A stretch of 64,000 bases of DNA from Sinomonas sp. R1AF57 (GCF_002224485.1 NZ_CP022463.1:2493990-2557989); one strand, 5' to 3'. Shown: positions 15,937-25,120, numbered from the stretch's first letter. Notes: generated by a model not told the origin, from the sequence alone. Numbers and translations: made by a program.

Positions 15937-17013
15937 CTACACGGCGACGAGCTCGACGACCCCGTAGACGCCCGTATCGGTGACCCGGCCCGGCTCGAAG
16001 CCCGCAGCCGCTCCCAGTGCCTGGTGCTCCGCGGCGGACCGCTGGCGGCCCTCGGTCTGGGCGAGCATCATGAGGTCCGAGACCGAGACCGGGAACGCCG
16101 CGACATTCGGCTCCTGGAGCCACTCCAGCACGAGAACCCTCGCACCGGGCGCTGCGGCCGCGCGGACGTTGCGGAGGATCTGCCGGCACTGGTCGTCGTC
16201 CCAGTCGTGCAGGACGTCCTTGAGGAGGTACAGGTCCGCCCGGGCCTCGAAGCCCTCGAACAGGTCACCCTGGACAGCCCGCACCCGCTCCCCCACTCCC
16301 CGTGCGGCGAGGTAGTCCCGCGAGACGGCGAGGGGCCCTGCCTGGTCGACCAGCACGCCGTCGAGCGTCGGACGCGCCCGGAGCACCTCGGCGAGCATCG
16401 AGCCGATGCCGCCGCCCACGTCGCACACCGTGCCATGCTCGGGCCACGGGTAGGCGGCGACGATGAGCGGGGCAGCGAGGAGCGTGAGCTCGTGCATGGT
16501 GCGGGCGAAGCCCGCCTCCTCGTCGGGATGCGACGCCATGTGCTCCCAGAGGGTGGTGCCGGTGGCCTCGTTGAAGGCCGGCTTGCCGTCGGCGAGGGTC
16601 TCGGGGAGCCGGAGCCAGCCGGCGAGGACCGCGTCCGAGGTCACGTAGCGGATCCAGCCGGTCATGGAGTGTGGGCTGTCCTCGAGCAGGAGCCTTCCGG
16701 TGCGCGTGAGCGTGAAGCGGCCGCCGGCGTCGAGCCTCACGAGTCCGTAGACGGCGAGGCCGCGAAGGACGCGGTGGACGGTGTCCGCGTGCAGGCCCAG
16801 CTCCGCGGCGACCTGCTGCGCTGTCTTCCGCCCGGCGGCCAGCGGCTCGACGAGGCGGGTCTTCACGGCCGCGCGCATCAGTGCGACCGCCGCGACTCCC
16901 CCGCTGACCTCGAGGAACCGGGCCTGGGCGGGTTTGAGCGCGGCCGCAGCCCGTTCGAGGGCGGCGCTGAGCCCTTGGACGGCGCGGACGACGGCGGGTG
17001 GCGGCGGGCGCAT
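15937..17013 (-). CDS. SAM-dependent O-methyltransferase (COMT/hydroxyneurosporene type)
   Basis: 358 aa. An N-terminal winged-helix dimerisation domain (TAQQVAAELGLHADTVHRVL, about residues 65-85) is followed by a Rossmann methyltransferase domain with SAM-binding VCDVGGGIGSML (near 190) and the catalytic His region LKDVLHDWDDDQC (near 265). This is the plant-COMT-like architecture used for methylation of hydroxylated aromatics and polyketide-type substrates. Substrate unknown; there are no biosynthetic neighbours. Confidence 0.88.
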   Translation of the reverse strand: MRPPPPAVVRAVQGLSAALERAAAALKPAQARFLEVSGGVAAVALMRAAVKTRLVEPLAAGRKTAQQVAAELGLHADTVHRVLRGLAVYGLVRLDAGGRFTLTRTGRLLLEDSPHSMTGWIRYVTSDAVLAGWLRLPETLADGKPAFNEATGTTLWEHMASHPDEEAGFARTMHELTLLAAPLIVAAYPWPEHGTVCDVGGGIGSMLAEVLRARPTLDGVLVDQAGPLAVSRDYLAARGVGERVRAVQGDLFEGFEARADLYLLKDVLHDWDDDQCRQILRNVRAAAAPGARVLVLEWLQEPNVAAFPVSVSDLMMLAQTEGRQRSAAEHQALGAAAGFEPGRVTDTGVYGVVELVAV

Positions 17014-17154
17014 GAGGCGAGCGTACCGTTCTGCTCAGGCTGGGGTTCTCGGGCGGCGTGTCGGCGCATGACACGCCGCGCCAGCACCCTCCAGCCAGCC
17101 CCAAACTGAGCAGGAACGGACGGACCCCCGGCGCGAGCGCGGTCCTGCGAGGCC

Positions 17155-17484
17155 TCAGCCCTCAGTGCTCTCCACCCCTGGCATGGCCAGGAACTCGAGG
17201 ACCTCGATGGTGCCGCCGGACTCGGTGTGCGGGTGGCCCTCCAGGAGGCCCTGGACTTCGCCGAGGGAGCCGCCCTGCATGATGGAGAAGCCGCCGATCG
17301 GATCGCCGCCGCCGGGGCCCGCGACGCTCTGCACCGGCGAGCCCATGTCCACGAGCGCAGCGGCGGCCCGCTCGCCCCACGCGTTCCACGCGTCCATGCC
17401 GGCGGCGGCCGCCGCAGAGTCGGTGTTGGCCATCTGCTCACGGGCAGTGCGGGGCGAACGGTACAGGATCAGGAACTTGGCCAC
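17155..17484 (-). CDS. YCII/DGPF-domain protein
   Basis: 109 aa: MAKFLILYRSPRTAREQMA at the N-terminus and SGGTIEVLEFLAMPG at the C-terminus are typical of the YCII-related (DGPF) ferredoxin-like fold. Its biochemical role is generally unknown; members sometimes accompany ECF sigma factors, but none is adjacent here. It lies between the methyltransferase and glmM on the same strand. Confidence 0.8.
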   Translation of the reverse strand: MAKFLILYRSPRTAREQMANTDSAAAAAGMDAWNAWGERAAAALVDMGSPVQSVAGPGGGDPIGGFSIMQGGSLGEVQGLLEGHPHTESGGTIEVLEFLAMPGVESTEG

Positions 17485-17589
17485 GGAGACTCCTCAGCTC
17501 AGCGGGACGGCCCGGATCAGGGCCAAGCCCATGGTCCAGCCGGGGAGCGGCCGCGGCAAGGGCCAGCTCCCGGACGTGCGGCGGGAGGC

Positions 17590-18939
17590 CTATGCCAGGG
17601 CGAGCTGGCTCTCGACCACTCCCGCGAGCCGTTCGGCGATGGCCTGGGCGGTTGCCTCGTCGGCGGCCTCGACCATGACGCGCACCACGGGCTCGGTGCC
17701 GGAGGGACGCAGCAGAACCCGCCCGGTCTCCCCCAGCTCGGCCTCGGCGGCAGCGACGGCCGCCGCGACGCCGTCGTCCGCGCTCACGCGCGCCTTGTCC
17801 ACGCCCTTGACGTTGATGAGCACCTGCGGATAGCGGGTCATGACGGCGGCGAGGTCCTTGAGCGGCCGGCCGGTGCGGGCCACCTGGGCGGCGAGCTGGA
17901 GGCCGGTGAGGACGCCGTCGCCGGTGGTGGCGTAGTCGGAGAAGATGACGTGGCCGGACTGCTCGCCGCCGAGCGAGTACCCGTGCGCGCGCATCTCCTC
18001 GAGGACGTAGCGGTCCCCGACGGCGGTCTCGCGGATGGCGACGCCGGCGTCGCGGAGGGCGATCTTCAGGCCGAGGTTGCTCATGACCGTCGCCACGAGG
18101 ACGTTGTCGCGCAGCTTCCCGTCGTCCTTGAGGGCCAGGCCGAGGATGGCCATGATCTGGTCGCCGTCCACGACGGTGCCCTCGTGGTCGACGGCGAGGC
18201 AGCGGTCGGCGTCGCCGTCGTGCGCGATGCCGAGGTCGGCGCCGTGGGCGATGACGGCGGCCTGGAGCTGCTCGAGGTGGGTGGAGCCGACGCCGTCGTT
18301 GATGTTGAGGCCGTCCGGCTCGGCACCGATGACGATGACGTTCGCGCCGGCGTCCTTGAAGACCTGCGGGGAGCAGCCGGACGCGGCGCCGTTCGCGCAG
18401 TCGAGGACTACGGTGAGGCCGTCGAGGCGGTGCGGGAGCGTGGTGAGGAGGTGGACGATGTAGCGGTCCTCGGCGTCCGCGAAGCGCTGGATGCGGCCGA
18501 CGCCGGCGCCGGTGGGACGGACGGGCTCCTCGGAGAGGAGGGCCTCGATCTGGTCCTCGGTCTCGTCGGGGAGCTTGTGGCCGCCGCGGGCGAAGAACTT
18601 GATGCCGTTGTCCGGGGCCGGGTTGTGGCTGGCGGAGATCATGACGCCGAAGTCGGCGCCGAGGTCCGCGACCAAGTAGGCGGCAGCCGGGGTGGGGAGC
18701 ACGCCGGCGTTGAACACGTCCACGCCCGCGCTCGCGAGGCCCGCCTCGACGGCGGCGGAGATGAACTCGCCGGAGGCGCGGGGGTCGCGGGCGACGACGG
18801 CGCGGGGCCGGGCGCCGTCGGCCACCTGCCGGTGTCCGAGGACGACGGCGGCCGCCTGGGAGAGCTTGAGGGCGAGCTGGGCGTCGAGAAGGCCATTGGC
18901 CAGTCCGCGGACGCCGTCGGTACCGAAGAGCCTAGTCAC
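17590..18939 (-). CDS. glmM: Phosphoglucosamine mutase
   Basis: Interconverts glucosamine-6-phosphate and glucosamine-1-phosphate in UDP-GlcNAc synthesis; cytoplasmic. 449 aa starting [12 protein letters not shown]. The phosphoserine loop is [12 protein letters not shown] (near residue 100), the metal-binding loop [10 protein letters not shown] (near 243), and the C-terminal phosphate-binding loop [15 protein letters not shown]. Normal length. Backbone neighbour of rpsI-rplM in this lineage, though separated here by ppk2 and two secreted-protein genes. A GGTTGAGCG repeat remnant lies just upstream of the start. Confidence 0.97.
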   Translation of the reverse strand: MTRLFGTDGVRGLANGLLDAQLALKLSQAAAVVLGHRQVADGARPRAVVARDPRASGEFISAAVEAGLASAGVDVFNAGVLPTPAAAYLVADLGADFGVMISASHNPAPDNGIKFFARGGHKLPDETEDQIEALLSEEPVRPTGAGVGRIQRFADAEDRYIVHLLTTLPHRLDGLTVVLDCANGAASGCSPQVFKDAGANVIVIGAEPDGLNINDGVGSTHLEQLQAAVIAHGADLGIAHDGDADRCLAVDHEGTVVDGDQIMAILGLALKDDGKLRDNVLVATVMSNLGLKIALRDAGVAIRETAVGDRYVLEEMRAHGYSLGGEQSGHVIFSDYATTGDGVLTGLQLAAQVARTGRPLKDLAAVMTRYPQVLINVKGVDKARVSADDGVAAAVAAAEAELGETGRVLLRPSGTEPVVRVMVEAADEATAQAIAERLAGVVESQLALA

Positions 18940-18951
18940 AAGGGCCTAGTC

Positions 18952-18992
18952 TACGGCGGTTGAGCGAAGTCGAAACCCGCCCCGGCGGTTGA
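18952..18992 (+). repeat. Isolated GGTTGAGCG repeat copy upstream of glmM
   Basis: TACGGCGGTTGAGCGAAGTC then GAAACCC, followed by a second half-copy GGCGGTTGAG. It is the same family as the arrays at 4205 and 4819, and its left flank TACGGCGG is the same sequence that meets the first array copy at 4203-4210. It lies 13 bp upstream of the glmM start codon, in its likely 5' untranslated region. Confidence 0.75.
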
Positions 18993-19008
18993 GGCCGACG
19001 CCGGAGCC

Positions 19009-19944
19009 TCAGTCCCGCAGCACCGGGAACCGCGCCGCGTAGGTCTCGCCCTCCTCGAGGACCTCGGCGGCGGGCCCTACGATGAGCGGGTCGGGGGCGT
19101 GGGCGACCTTGAGGTCCTTCTTGTCATAGGGCGTCACGTGGAGCACGTAGCGCATGGCCTCGAGGCGGGCGCGCTTCTTGTCGTTGCTCTTGATGACGGT
19201 CCAGGGCGCGTCCCCGGTGTCCGTGTAGAAGAACATGGCCTCCTTGGCCTCGGTGTAGGCGTCCCACTTGTCGAGGCTGGCCATGTCCGTGGGCGAGAGC
19301 TTCCACTGCTTGACCGGGTCCGTCTCGCGCGAGGCGAAGCGGTTGAGCTGCTCCTCGCGGCCCACGGAGAACCACAGCTTGTGCAGCCGGATGCCGGAGT
19401 TGACGAGCATCCGCTCGAATTCCGGGGCCTCGCGCATGAACTCGTGGTACTCGCTGGGGCTGCAGTAGCCCATCACGCGCTCGACGCCGGCACGGTTGTA
19501 CCAGGAGCGGTCGAACATGACGATCTCCCCGCCGCTGGGCAGGTGGCCGACGTACCGCTGGAAGTACCACTGGGTGCGCTCTTCGTCGGTGGGCTTCTCG
19601 AGGGCGACGATCCGCGCCCCGCGGGGGTTGAGGTGCTCGTTGAACCGCTTGATCGCCCCGCCCTTACCGGCCGCGTCCCGGCCCTCGAAGAGGATCAGGA
19701 CCTTCTGGCCGGACTCCTTGACCCAGAGCTGGAGCTTGAGGAGCTCGATCTGCAGGGCGCGCTTCTGCCGCTCGTAGGCGGGCCGGGAGAGCTTCTCGGT
19801 GTATGGGTAGCCGTGGCGCCACGCGTGCGGGTCGGCGCTGGGCGTGACCTTGTGGTCGACCTTGCCGATCTCGCGGAGCTCGTCCAGCTCTGCGGCGTAG
19901 TCCTCGGTGACGGAGAGGCGCGGATCCTCGGGGTTCGGTCCCAT
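19009..19944 (-). CDS. ppk2: Polyphosphate kinase 2
   Basis: 311 aa. PPK2 enzymes use polyphosphate to phosphorylate nucleotides. Visible motifs: Walker A FEGRDAAGKGGAIKRF, the lid region PTDEERTQWYFQRYVGHLP, Walker B VMFDRSWYNRAGVERVMGYC and LNRFASRETDPVKQWKLSPTD. Length and order match class I PPK2 (NDP-phosphorylating), but class cannot be settled by eye. The gene is on the same strand as glmM and is separated from the next gene by a strong terminator. Confidence 0.93.
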   Translation of the reverse strand: MGPNPEDPRLSVTEDYAAELDELREIGKVDHKVTPSADPHAWRHGYPYTEKLSRPAYERQKRALQIELLKLQLWVKESGQKVLILFEGRDAAGKGGAIKRFNEHLNPRGARIVALEKPTDEERTQWYFQRYVGHLPSGGEIVMFDRSWYNRAGVERVMGYCSPSEYHEFMREAPEFERMLVNSGIRLHKLWFSVGREEQLNRFASRETDPVKQWKLSPTDMASLDKWDAYTEAKEAMFFYTDTGDAPWTVIKSNDKKRARLEAMRYVLHVTPYDKKDLKVAHAPDPLIVGPAAEVLEEGETYAARFPVLRD

Positions 19945-19978
19945 GGATGAAGGGTAACGCCGCGGGCGACGACGACGA

Positions 19979-20008
19979 ACGCCCGGGTGCCGACTGGCAC
20001 CCGGGCGT
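19979..20008. terminator. Terminator between the coiled-coil gene and ppk2
   Basis: Perfect 13-bp stem ACGCCCGGGTGCC / GGCACCCGGGCGT with a GACT tetraloop, 18 bp after the stop codon of the minus-strand coiled-coil gene. Confidence 0.7.
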
Positions 20009-20026
20009 CCCCCAACTCCGGTTGAG

Positions 20027-22381
20027 CTACTTGCCGGGAACGAGGCAGCCGCCGTTGGCGATGGTGCCGTCGATCGCGGTGATCTGGGCCTGGACGGCCC
20101 CGACCTGCGTCTGGAGGTCCTTCACGACAGCTGTCTGGGCCTTGATGGCGTCGGCCTTCTTGCCCTTCTGCGCCTTGAGATCATCAAGGACTGCCTGCGC
20201 CGCAGTGACCTGCTTGTCGAGGTTGGTCAACTGCAGCTGCAGCGCAGCAAGTTGCTTCTCGTTGTCCGAGACCTGCTTGTTGAGCCCATCCAGCGTGGTC
20301 AGCAACGGGTTCACCTGGTCCTGCAACCGCAGGACTTCCTGCTCGGCGGCTTTAATCTGCGTGTTCAGGTCCTGGAGCTTCGCGACCAGCGTGTCACTGG
20401 CGGCACTGAGCAGGACGAGTTCGCCCTGCTTCGCGTCCACCGCGGCATTCGCCTGATCCACAGCTGCCTGAAGCGCCGGCAGCTGGTCCTGGAGGGACTT
20501 GAGCTCTGCCTGCTTGTCCGTCACAGCCTGCTGGGCGGCGTTCAAGGCATCCTTCGCTGAGGTGAGTGTGCTCTGGAGTTGGGTCAGCTTGTCCTGCTGG
20601 GCCGCAACTTCTGCGAGGGCCACGTCGCGGTTCTCGATCAAGCCCGGCAGAGCGTCGTTCAGACCCTTGACGATCGCAGCCTGCGCGTCCACGGCGGCCT
20701 GAGCAGCAGCCGCGGCACTCTGCAGGGTGCCAAGGTCAGACTGGAGGCCCTGAAGCTCCGCCTGCTTTGCCCCGACGGCGGTGTTGGCGGTGTCCACGGC
20801 GGACTGCAGCGCGGGCAGCTGGCCTTGGAGCGTGGTGAGTTCAGCCTGCTTGGTCGTCACAGCGTCGTTGGCGCTCGCGAGCGCTGCCTGGAGTGGCGCC
20901 GCCTGCTGCTGGAGCGCGCTGCTGTTCTGCTGGGCGGAGAGCAGCTGCGCGTTCAGCGTGTTCACGTTCGCCTGGAGGGCCGTGAGATTGCCCTGCAGGG
21001 CGGCGATCTGACCGTTTATCGTTGTGATCTGGTTGTTCACTGGGACGAGCCGTGCTTGATCGTCCGCGAGCTTAGCCACGGCATCGCGCTTGGCCTTGGC
21101 GTTCGAAGACTCTGGGTAGGAGTCGATGATGGCCTGCTGGGCGGCGATATCGGTCTCCAGGCTCGTCTTCTGCTGCTGCAGGGACGCGAGGGTGTTCTGG
21201 GCCGCGGTGAGTTCAGCCTGCTTAGCCGTCACCGCCTGCTGCGCGGCGGCGAGCTGGGACTGGAGGCTGGCGATCGACGCCTTGGCGTCGGCGATTGCCT
21301 TCGTGTTGGCGTCGACGGCGTCAGCGGCCTGCTTGGCCGTGGCCTGCAGCGAGGCCAGGTCGATCTGGGCCTGGGCGATCTGAGCCTTCTTGGCTGCGAG
21401 GGCTCCGGCGGCCTGCTGCGCCGTCGCCTGCAGCCCGGCGAGGTCCGTCTGGGCCTGGGCGATCTGAGCCTTCTTGACCTCGACGGCGGCCGCGGCATCG
21501 GCCGCCGTCTTCTGCTTTGCCGCGAGGTCTGCCTTGGCGTCGGCCACCGCCTTGATCTGAGCGTCGAGCGTGGACTGCGCGGTGGTTGCGATTCCCTGGA
21601 GCCGGGTCAGCTCGGCCGTCGCAGCGTCGACTGCGCTCTGCGCGGCCTTCACATTGTCCGCGGCCGTCTGTTCGGCCGCCTCGAGGTTCGCGAGTTCGCC
21701 CGCAGCCGAGTTGATCTGCGCCTGCTTGGAGTCGAGTGCAGTCTGGGCATCACCAGCAGCCGTCTGCAGCGCGGCCAGCTCGATGTTTGCCGCGGCGATC
21801 TCCTGATTCTTGGCGTCGAGTGCTGCCTGAGTGCTGCTGGCCTGACTCTTGAGGTCCGCGCTCGCCGCCTCCGCTGCGGCAAGCTTGTCCCGGAGAGGCG
21901 CGAGCTGCGCAGTCACATCCGCCTGCCGGGCCTGGAGCGTCGCGATCGCAGACTCCGCGGCATCAATCTCCTCCTGGGTGGCGGTCTGCTGCGCCTTCAG
22001 AGAGTCGACGGTCGCCTGCGCTGTCGTGATCTGCTTCTCGAGCGCCGCAAGGTCGTCGTCAGCCTGCTTGATCGTTGCGTTGAGGCCAGCGATCTCCGTG
22101 TTGAGTGTGTCCGCTTCCTTCTGCAGATCCGCCCTCTTGGCCTGAAGCACTGCGATGGCGTCAGCGTTCCGCTTCGTCGCGGCCTTGAGCAGGTTCTCTT
22201 GGATCGCGCCCCGGTGCGCCAGCTGGTTGACCACACCGTTGCAGACGCCCTGCGTGCCCGCAGGCCCGTCGGCCTGCGCGGGCAGCCCGACGGTGAGCAG
22301 CGCTCCCGTGATGCCCGGGACCAGGACGGCGGCCGCGAGGGCCCGCCTGAGCCGGATGGTGCGGGTAAGCGAGTAGTTCAT
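20027..22381 (-). CDS. Very long secreted coiled-coil protein
   Basis: The ATG at 22381 is preceded by CGGAGGAATC and gives 784 aa, beginning with a basic region and signal sequence (AAAVLVPGITGALLTVGLPA, cleavage near AQA, residue 37). A short head with one Cys (GVCNGVVNQLAHRG) is followed by about 700 residues of uninterrupted heptad-type sequence rich in Ala, Gln, Leu, Lys and Asp, built of units like LQAQLTALQ, AAQAAVDAQ and KQAEL. There is no Pro and no Cys in the rod until NGGCLVPGK at the C-terminus. A continuous coiled coil of this length would be roughly 0.1 micrometre. No membrane anchor or LPXTG. Likely a surface or extracellular fibre; it shares an upstream 40-bp motif with the next secreted-protein gene. 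Confidence 0.8.
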   Translation of the reverse strand: MNYSLTRTIRLRRALAAAVLVPGITGALLTVGLPAQADGPAGTQGVCNGVVNQLAHRGAIQENLLKAATKRNADAIAVLQAKRADLQKEADTLNTEIAGLNATIKQADDDLAALEKQITTAQATVDSLKAQQTATQEEIDAAESAIATLQARQADVTAQLAPLRDKLAAAEAASADLKSQASSTQAALDAKNQEIAAANIELAALQTAAGDAQTALDSKQAQINSAAGELANLEAAEQTAADNVKAAQSAVDAATAELTRLQGIATTAQSTLDAQIKAVADAKADLAAKQKTAADAAAAVEVKKAQIAQAQTDLAGLQATAQQAAGALAAKKAQIAQAQIDLASLQATAKQAADAVDANTKAIADAKASIASLQSQLAAAQQAVTAKQAELTAAQNTLASLQQQKTSLETDIAAQQAIIDSYPESSNAKAKRDAVAKLADDQARLVPVNNQITTINGQIAALQGNLTALQANVNTLNAQLLSAQQNSSALQQQAAPLQAALASANDAVTTKQAELTTLQGQLPALQSAVDTANTAVGAKQAELQGLQSDLGTLQSAAAAAQAAVDAQAAIVKGLNDALPGLIENRDVALAEVAAQQDKLTQLQSTLTSAKDALNAAQQAVTDKQAELKSLQDQLPALQAAVDQANAAVDAKQGELVLLSAASDTLVAKLQDLNTQIKAAEQEVLRLQDQVNPLLTTLDGLNKQVSDNEKQLAALQLQLTNLDKQVTAAQAVLDDLKAQKGKKADAIKAQTAVVKDLQTQVGAVQAQITAIDGTIANGGCLVPGK

Positions 22382-22580
22382 GATTCCTCCGAGTGGGTGC
22401 GAAGGGACACCAACCGAGACCTGAGACGCCGAGGTGGCAATAGCAGAAGGTTGAGATCCCGCAAGCCGAGGGGGCTGGCGGTGGCGCCGAAGCGCGAATG
22501 CACGATGTGTCCCCTTCATCGTTGGCATTGCGCCCGACTCTGGACGCGTTACAAACGCTATGCGGCTCCCACCAGCCCCG

Positions 22581-22620
22581 CACCACTTGTTTTGCAAACC
22601 GAGTACTCGAAAACATCTGT
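22581..22620 (-). promoter_or_regulatory. Conserved 40-bp upstream motif, copy 1
   Basis: Begins CACCACTTGTT and ends AAAACATCTGT on the plus strand, with core ACCGAGTACTC (22598-22608). It aligns without gaps to 24417-24456 (32 of 40 identical). It lies 200-240 bp upstream of the coiled-coil gene start. Probably a shared promoter or operator. Confidence 0.6.
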
Positions 22621-22646
22621 CATGGAAACGGCAGTACCGGCTGGCA

Positions 22647-24329
22647 CTACTTGGTGAAGGAGAACACCGCCGTGTGGACCGTCCCGTCGGCAAGCCGCAC
22701 CGCTACGGTCCCGCTCTTCCCGGCCCACGCCCGGTCGGTCTTCCACAGGTACGTGTACTGGCCGCTCGCGGCGTCGTAGGTCAGGCCGGCGCCGGGGAGC
22801 TTTCCGCTCTGGTCGATCGCCTCCCCCGCCAGCGCGCCGCCGGTCACGGTGAAGGTGGGCGCGCCGTCGAGCACCCCGAGGCCGCGGTCCCCGCCGAGGC
22901 TGAAGCTCAGCGCCACGTCCCGGCCGGCCCTGGCCACGTTGACCCTGTCCGTGTCCACGCTGCGGAAGAAGCCCGCGAACGGGTACACCACGCGGTAGGA
23001 GCAGGACGCGGACGACGTCGCGTGCCCCACCCGGTCGCTCGCCGCACCGGCCGCGAGGGTCGCCGTCCGCGCGCCCACGGCGTCGGTCGCGAGGCTGAGG
23101 GACCCGGACGAGGCGCCCGCCACGCCGGACCCGCCCGCCTCGTCCGAGGCAGTCCAGGTCCCCGACGCCGCCGAGCCGGCCACCGCCTCAGCCGGGCAGT
23201 CGAGCGCGACGGTGGGCGCCGCACCGTCAACCGCCCCCGAGACAATCGTGTGGTTCTTGTTCAGCGCCGCGTCCCGGGCGACGCCCGTGAGTCGGAACGG
23301 GCCAGCCGCGGCCACGGTGGCGCTGCCGGTGACGCTCGTGACCCCGCTGCCGGCGGAGCCGTCGGGCAGGGCCGGGTCGCCGGCGCTGGCGAAGACCACG
23401 CCTACGGAGTCGCGCCACCAGCTGGTCCCGTCGGGTGCCGTGTACTCGGGGCTGCGGCTCGTGGTGTACGACGGCGCGTTGGGCGCCCCGCGGTCGACGA
23501 CCACCGTCGCGCTCGGCGCGCTCGGGACGCTCGAGAGCACGGGCGCCGCCGTGCCCGCTTCGACGGCGGTGACCCGGTAGCTGCGCGTCCCCTCCTCCGG
23601 AGCGGCCAGAGTGAGGGTGGTCGAGGTGAGGCCGGTGATGACGGTCTTCCACTCGAGGTCGTCGCGGTCGCGGGTCTCGACGGTGTACGTGAGCGGGTCG
23701 CCCTCGGCGTCGGTGGAGGGCGACCACGAAAGCGTGAGCGACCCGCCCGTGACGCGGGCGGAGATGGATGGGGTGCCGGGCGCGGTCGGGGCGGTGTCGG
23801 CGTCGCGGCACCCAGCGGTCTCCCAAGTCACCCGCGTCTCCGCGTTGAGGACCACGGGGGCTTCCCCCGGCGTCGCTGAGGTGCCGCCAGCCCACCAGCG
23901 GATGGTGGTCTCCCCCGGCCCGTTCACCGTGGAGCGCAGGGCCATCTGGAATTCCGCGGAGTCGCTGCGGGTGCCGTCGGGGCGGGCGGTCCAGTCCGGG
24001 GGCAGGGTCAGCTCGGGCCAGGCGGTCGGGAAGTCGACCGTCATGCCGGCGGGCCAGCTGAGCACGCTCGCGTCAAAGCTCACGGTGGTGCCGTCGGCGT
24101 ACACCGGCGCCGTCCCGAGAGCGCCCTGTCGCACCGCGGAGAGGAGCGTGCTGAACGGGATTGACTGGTCGCAGGCGATGGTTCCGAGGGCGACGTCGGT
24201 GCCGTCGGTGAGCGCGTCGCCGTCGGCCAACAGAGTGTCGGCGTGGGCCGGGACGGCGAGCCCCAGGGCGAGCGCTGCGGTCGCCGCGGAGGCGAGGGCG
24301 GGCCGGCAAAGATGTCGAGAACGGGTCAT
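22647..24329 (-). CDS. Secreted multidomain beta-sandwich protein (Fn3, PxKF-type C-terminus)
   Basis: 560 aa from ATG 24329 (GGGGGA eight bases upstream). Signal peptide ends near AHA (residue 31). An N-terminal domain of about 150 residues has two Cys (TIACDQS; TAGC). A fibronectin type III-like domain (SLTLSWSPSTDAEGDPLTYT, near residue 210) is followed by Ig-like strands with DG(A/S)(A/G)P motifs. The C-terminal part, YPFAGFFRSVDTDRVN to QYTYLWKTDRAWAGKSG and HTAVFSF, is typical of the actinobacterial PxKF domain, although the P-x-K-F stretch itself is altered. Function unknown; probably an adhesin or matrix protein expressed with the coiled-coil protein. Confidence 0.8.
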   Translation of the reverse strand: MTRSRHLCRPALASAATAALALGLAVPAHADTLLADGDALTDGTDVALGTIACDQSIPFSTLLSAVRQGALGTAPVYADGTTVSFDASVLSWPAGMTVDFPTAWPELTLPPDWTARPDGTRSDSAEFQMALRSTVNGPGETTIRWWAGGTSATPGEAPVVLNAETRVTWETAGCRDADTAPTAPGTPSISARVTGGSLTLSWSPSTDAEGDPLTYTVETRDRDDLEWKTVITGLTSTTLTLAAPEEGTRSYRVTAVEAGTAAPVLSSVPSAPSATVVVDRGAPNAPSYTTSRSPEYTAPDGTSWWRDSVGVVFASAGDPALPDGSAGSGVTSVTGSATVAAAGPFRLTGVARDAALNKNHTIVSGAVDGAAPTVALDCPAEAVAGSAASGTWTASDEAGGSGVAGASSGSLSLATDAVGARTATLAAGAASDRVGHATSSASCSYRVVYPFAGFFRSVDTDRVNVARAGRDVALSFSLGGDRGLGVLDGAPTFTVTGGALAGEAIDQSGKLPGAGLTYDAASGQYTYLWKTDRAWAGKSGTVAVRLADGTVHTAVFSFTK

Positions 24330-24416
24330 GACGGGGTCCCCCAAAGATTTTTTTCGACGGATCGGCGCCGCTGCCTGCGGCCCCGCCGCGAACCTAGCGC
24401 GCCGCTTCGCCCCGCG

Positions 24417-24456
24417 CACCACTTGTTCCTGACACCGTGTACTCAAAAACACCTGT
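24417..24456 (-). promoter_or_regulatory. Conserved 40-bp upstream motif, copy 2
   Basis: Begins CACCACTTGTT and ends AAAACACCTGT, with core ACCGTGTACTC (24434-24444). It lies 88-127 bp upstream of the secreted multidomain protein start and aligns gaplessly with 22581-22620. Confidence 0.6.
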
Positions 24457-24496
24457 TTGGCGAATTCCGGCCGGTTGGGGGCCCGTCCGGGGACGC

Positions 24497-24534
24497 GGAA
24501 AGGCCCGCCCCGCAACGTGCGGGACGGGCCTTCC
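24497..24534 (-). terminator. Terminator after rpsI
   Basis: Imperfect stem with arms GGAAAGGCCCG and CGGGCCTTCC around a short G/C-rich loop, 45 bp downstream of the rpsI stop codon on the minus strand. It ends the rplM-rpsI transcript. Confidence 0.65.
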
Positions 24535-24539
24535 GAATG

Positions 24540-24563
24540 GCGGTTGAGCGAGGTCGAAACCCC
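24540..24563 (+). repeat. Isolated GGTTGAGCG repeat copy downstream of rpsI
   Basis: GCGGTTGAGCGAGGTCGAAA followed by CCCC: one short-form unit of the family arrayed at 4205 and 4819, sitting between the rpsI stop codon and its terminator. Confidence 0.7.
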
Positions 24564-24578
24564 GCCCAACCAGCCGAA

Positions 24579-25082
24579 TCAGCGCTTCGAGTACTGCGGA
24601 GCGCGGCGGGCCTTCTTGAGACCGGCCTTCTTGCGCTCGACCACGCGGGCGTCGCGGGTCAGGAAGCCGGCCTTCTTCAGGGCCGGACGGTTGTTCTCGA
24701 CGTCGATCTCGTTGAGAGCGCGCGAGACACCGAGGCGCACAGCGCCGGCCTGGCCGGAGGGGCCACCGCCGTGGATGCGGACGATCACGTCGTAGGCGCC
24801 CTCGAGGTCGAGGAGCTTGAACGGGTCGTTCACCTCCTGCTGGTGCAGCTTGTTCGGGAAGTAGTTCTCGAGCGTGCGGCCGTTGATGGTCCACTGGCCG
24901 GAGCCGGGGACGACGCGGACGCGGGCCACGGCCTCCTTGCGGCGGCCGACAGCGGCACCGGATACGGTGAGCGCCGGGCGCTCGCGCTTCGGGGCCTCGG
25001 CGCCGGCGGGGGCGCTCTCGGACGTGTAGCTGGTCAGGTTCTCCTCGGCCTCGGCCGGGGCAAGCTCTTCGTTCTGAGCCAC
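24579..25082 (-). CDS. rpsI: 30S ribosomal protein S9
   Basis: 167 aa. An acidic N-terminal extension of about 40 residues precedes the S9 core ([52 protein letters not shown]), ending in PQYSKR, the conserved tail that reaches the decoding site. Co-transcribed with rplM, 38 bp apart. Confidence 0.97.
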   Translation of the reverse strand: MAQNEELAPAEAEENLTSYTSESAPAGAEAPKRERPALTVSGAAVGRRKEAVARVRVVPGSGQWTINGRTLENYFPNKLHQQEVNDPFKLLDLEGAYDVIVRIHGGGPSGQAGAVRLGVSRALNEIDVENNRPALKKAGFLTRDARVVERKKAGLKKARRAPQYSKR

Positions 25083-25120
25083 AGTGTTCTCCTTGATGAA
25101 TTCTTGACTAGTGGCCAGGA

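Noticed and set aside
20579-22657. 692-codon plus-strand frame opposite the coiled-coil gene
   Set aside because: Shadow of a repetitive GC-rich gene; no signal, motifs or ribosome-binding site.
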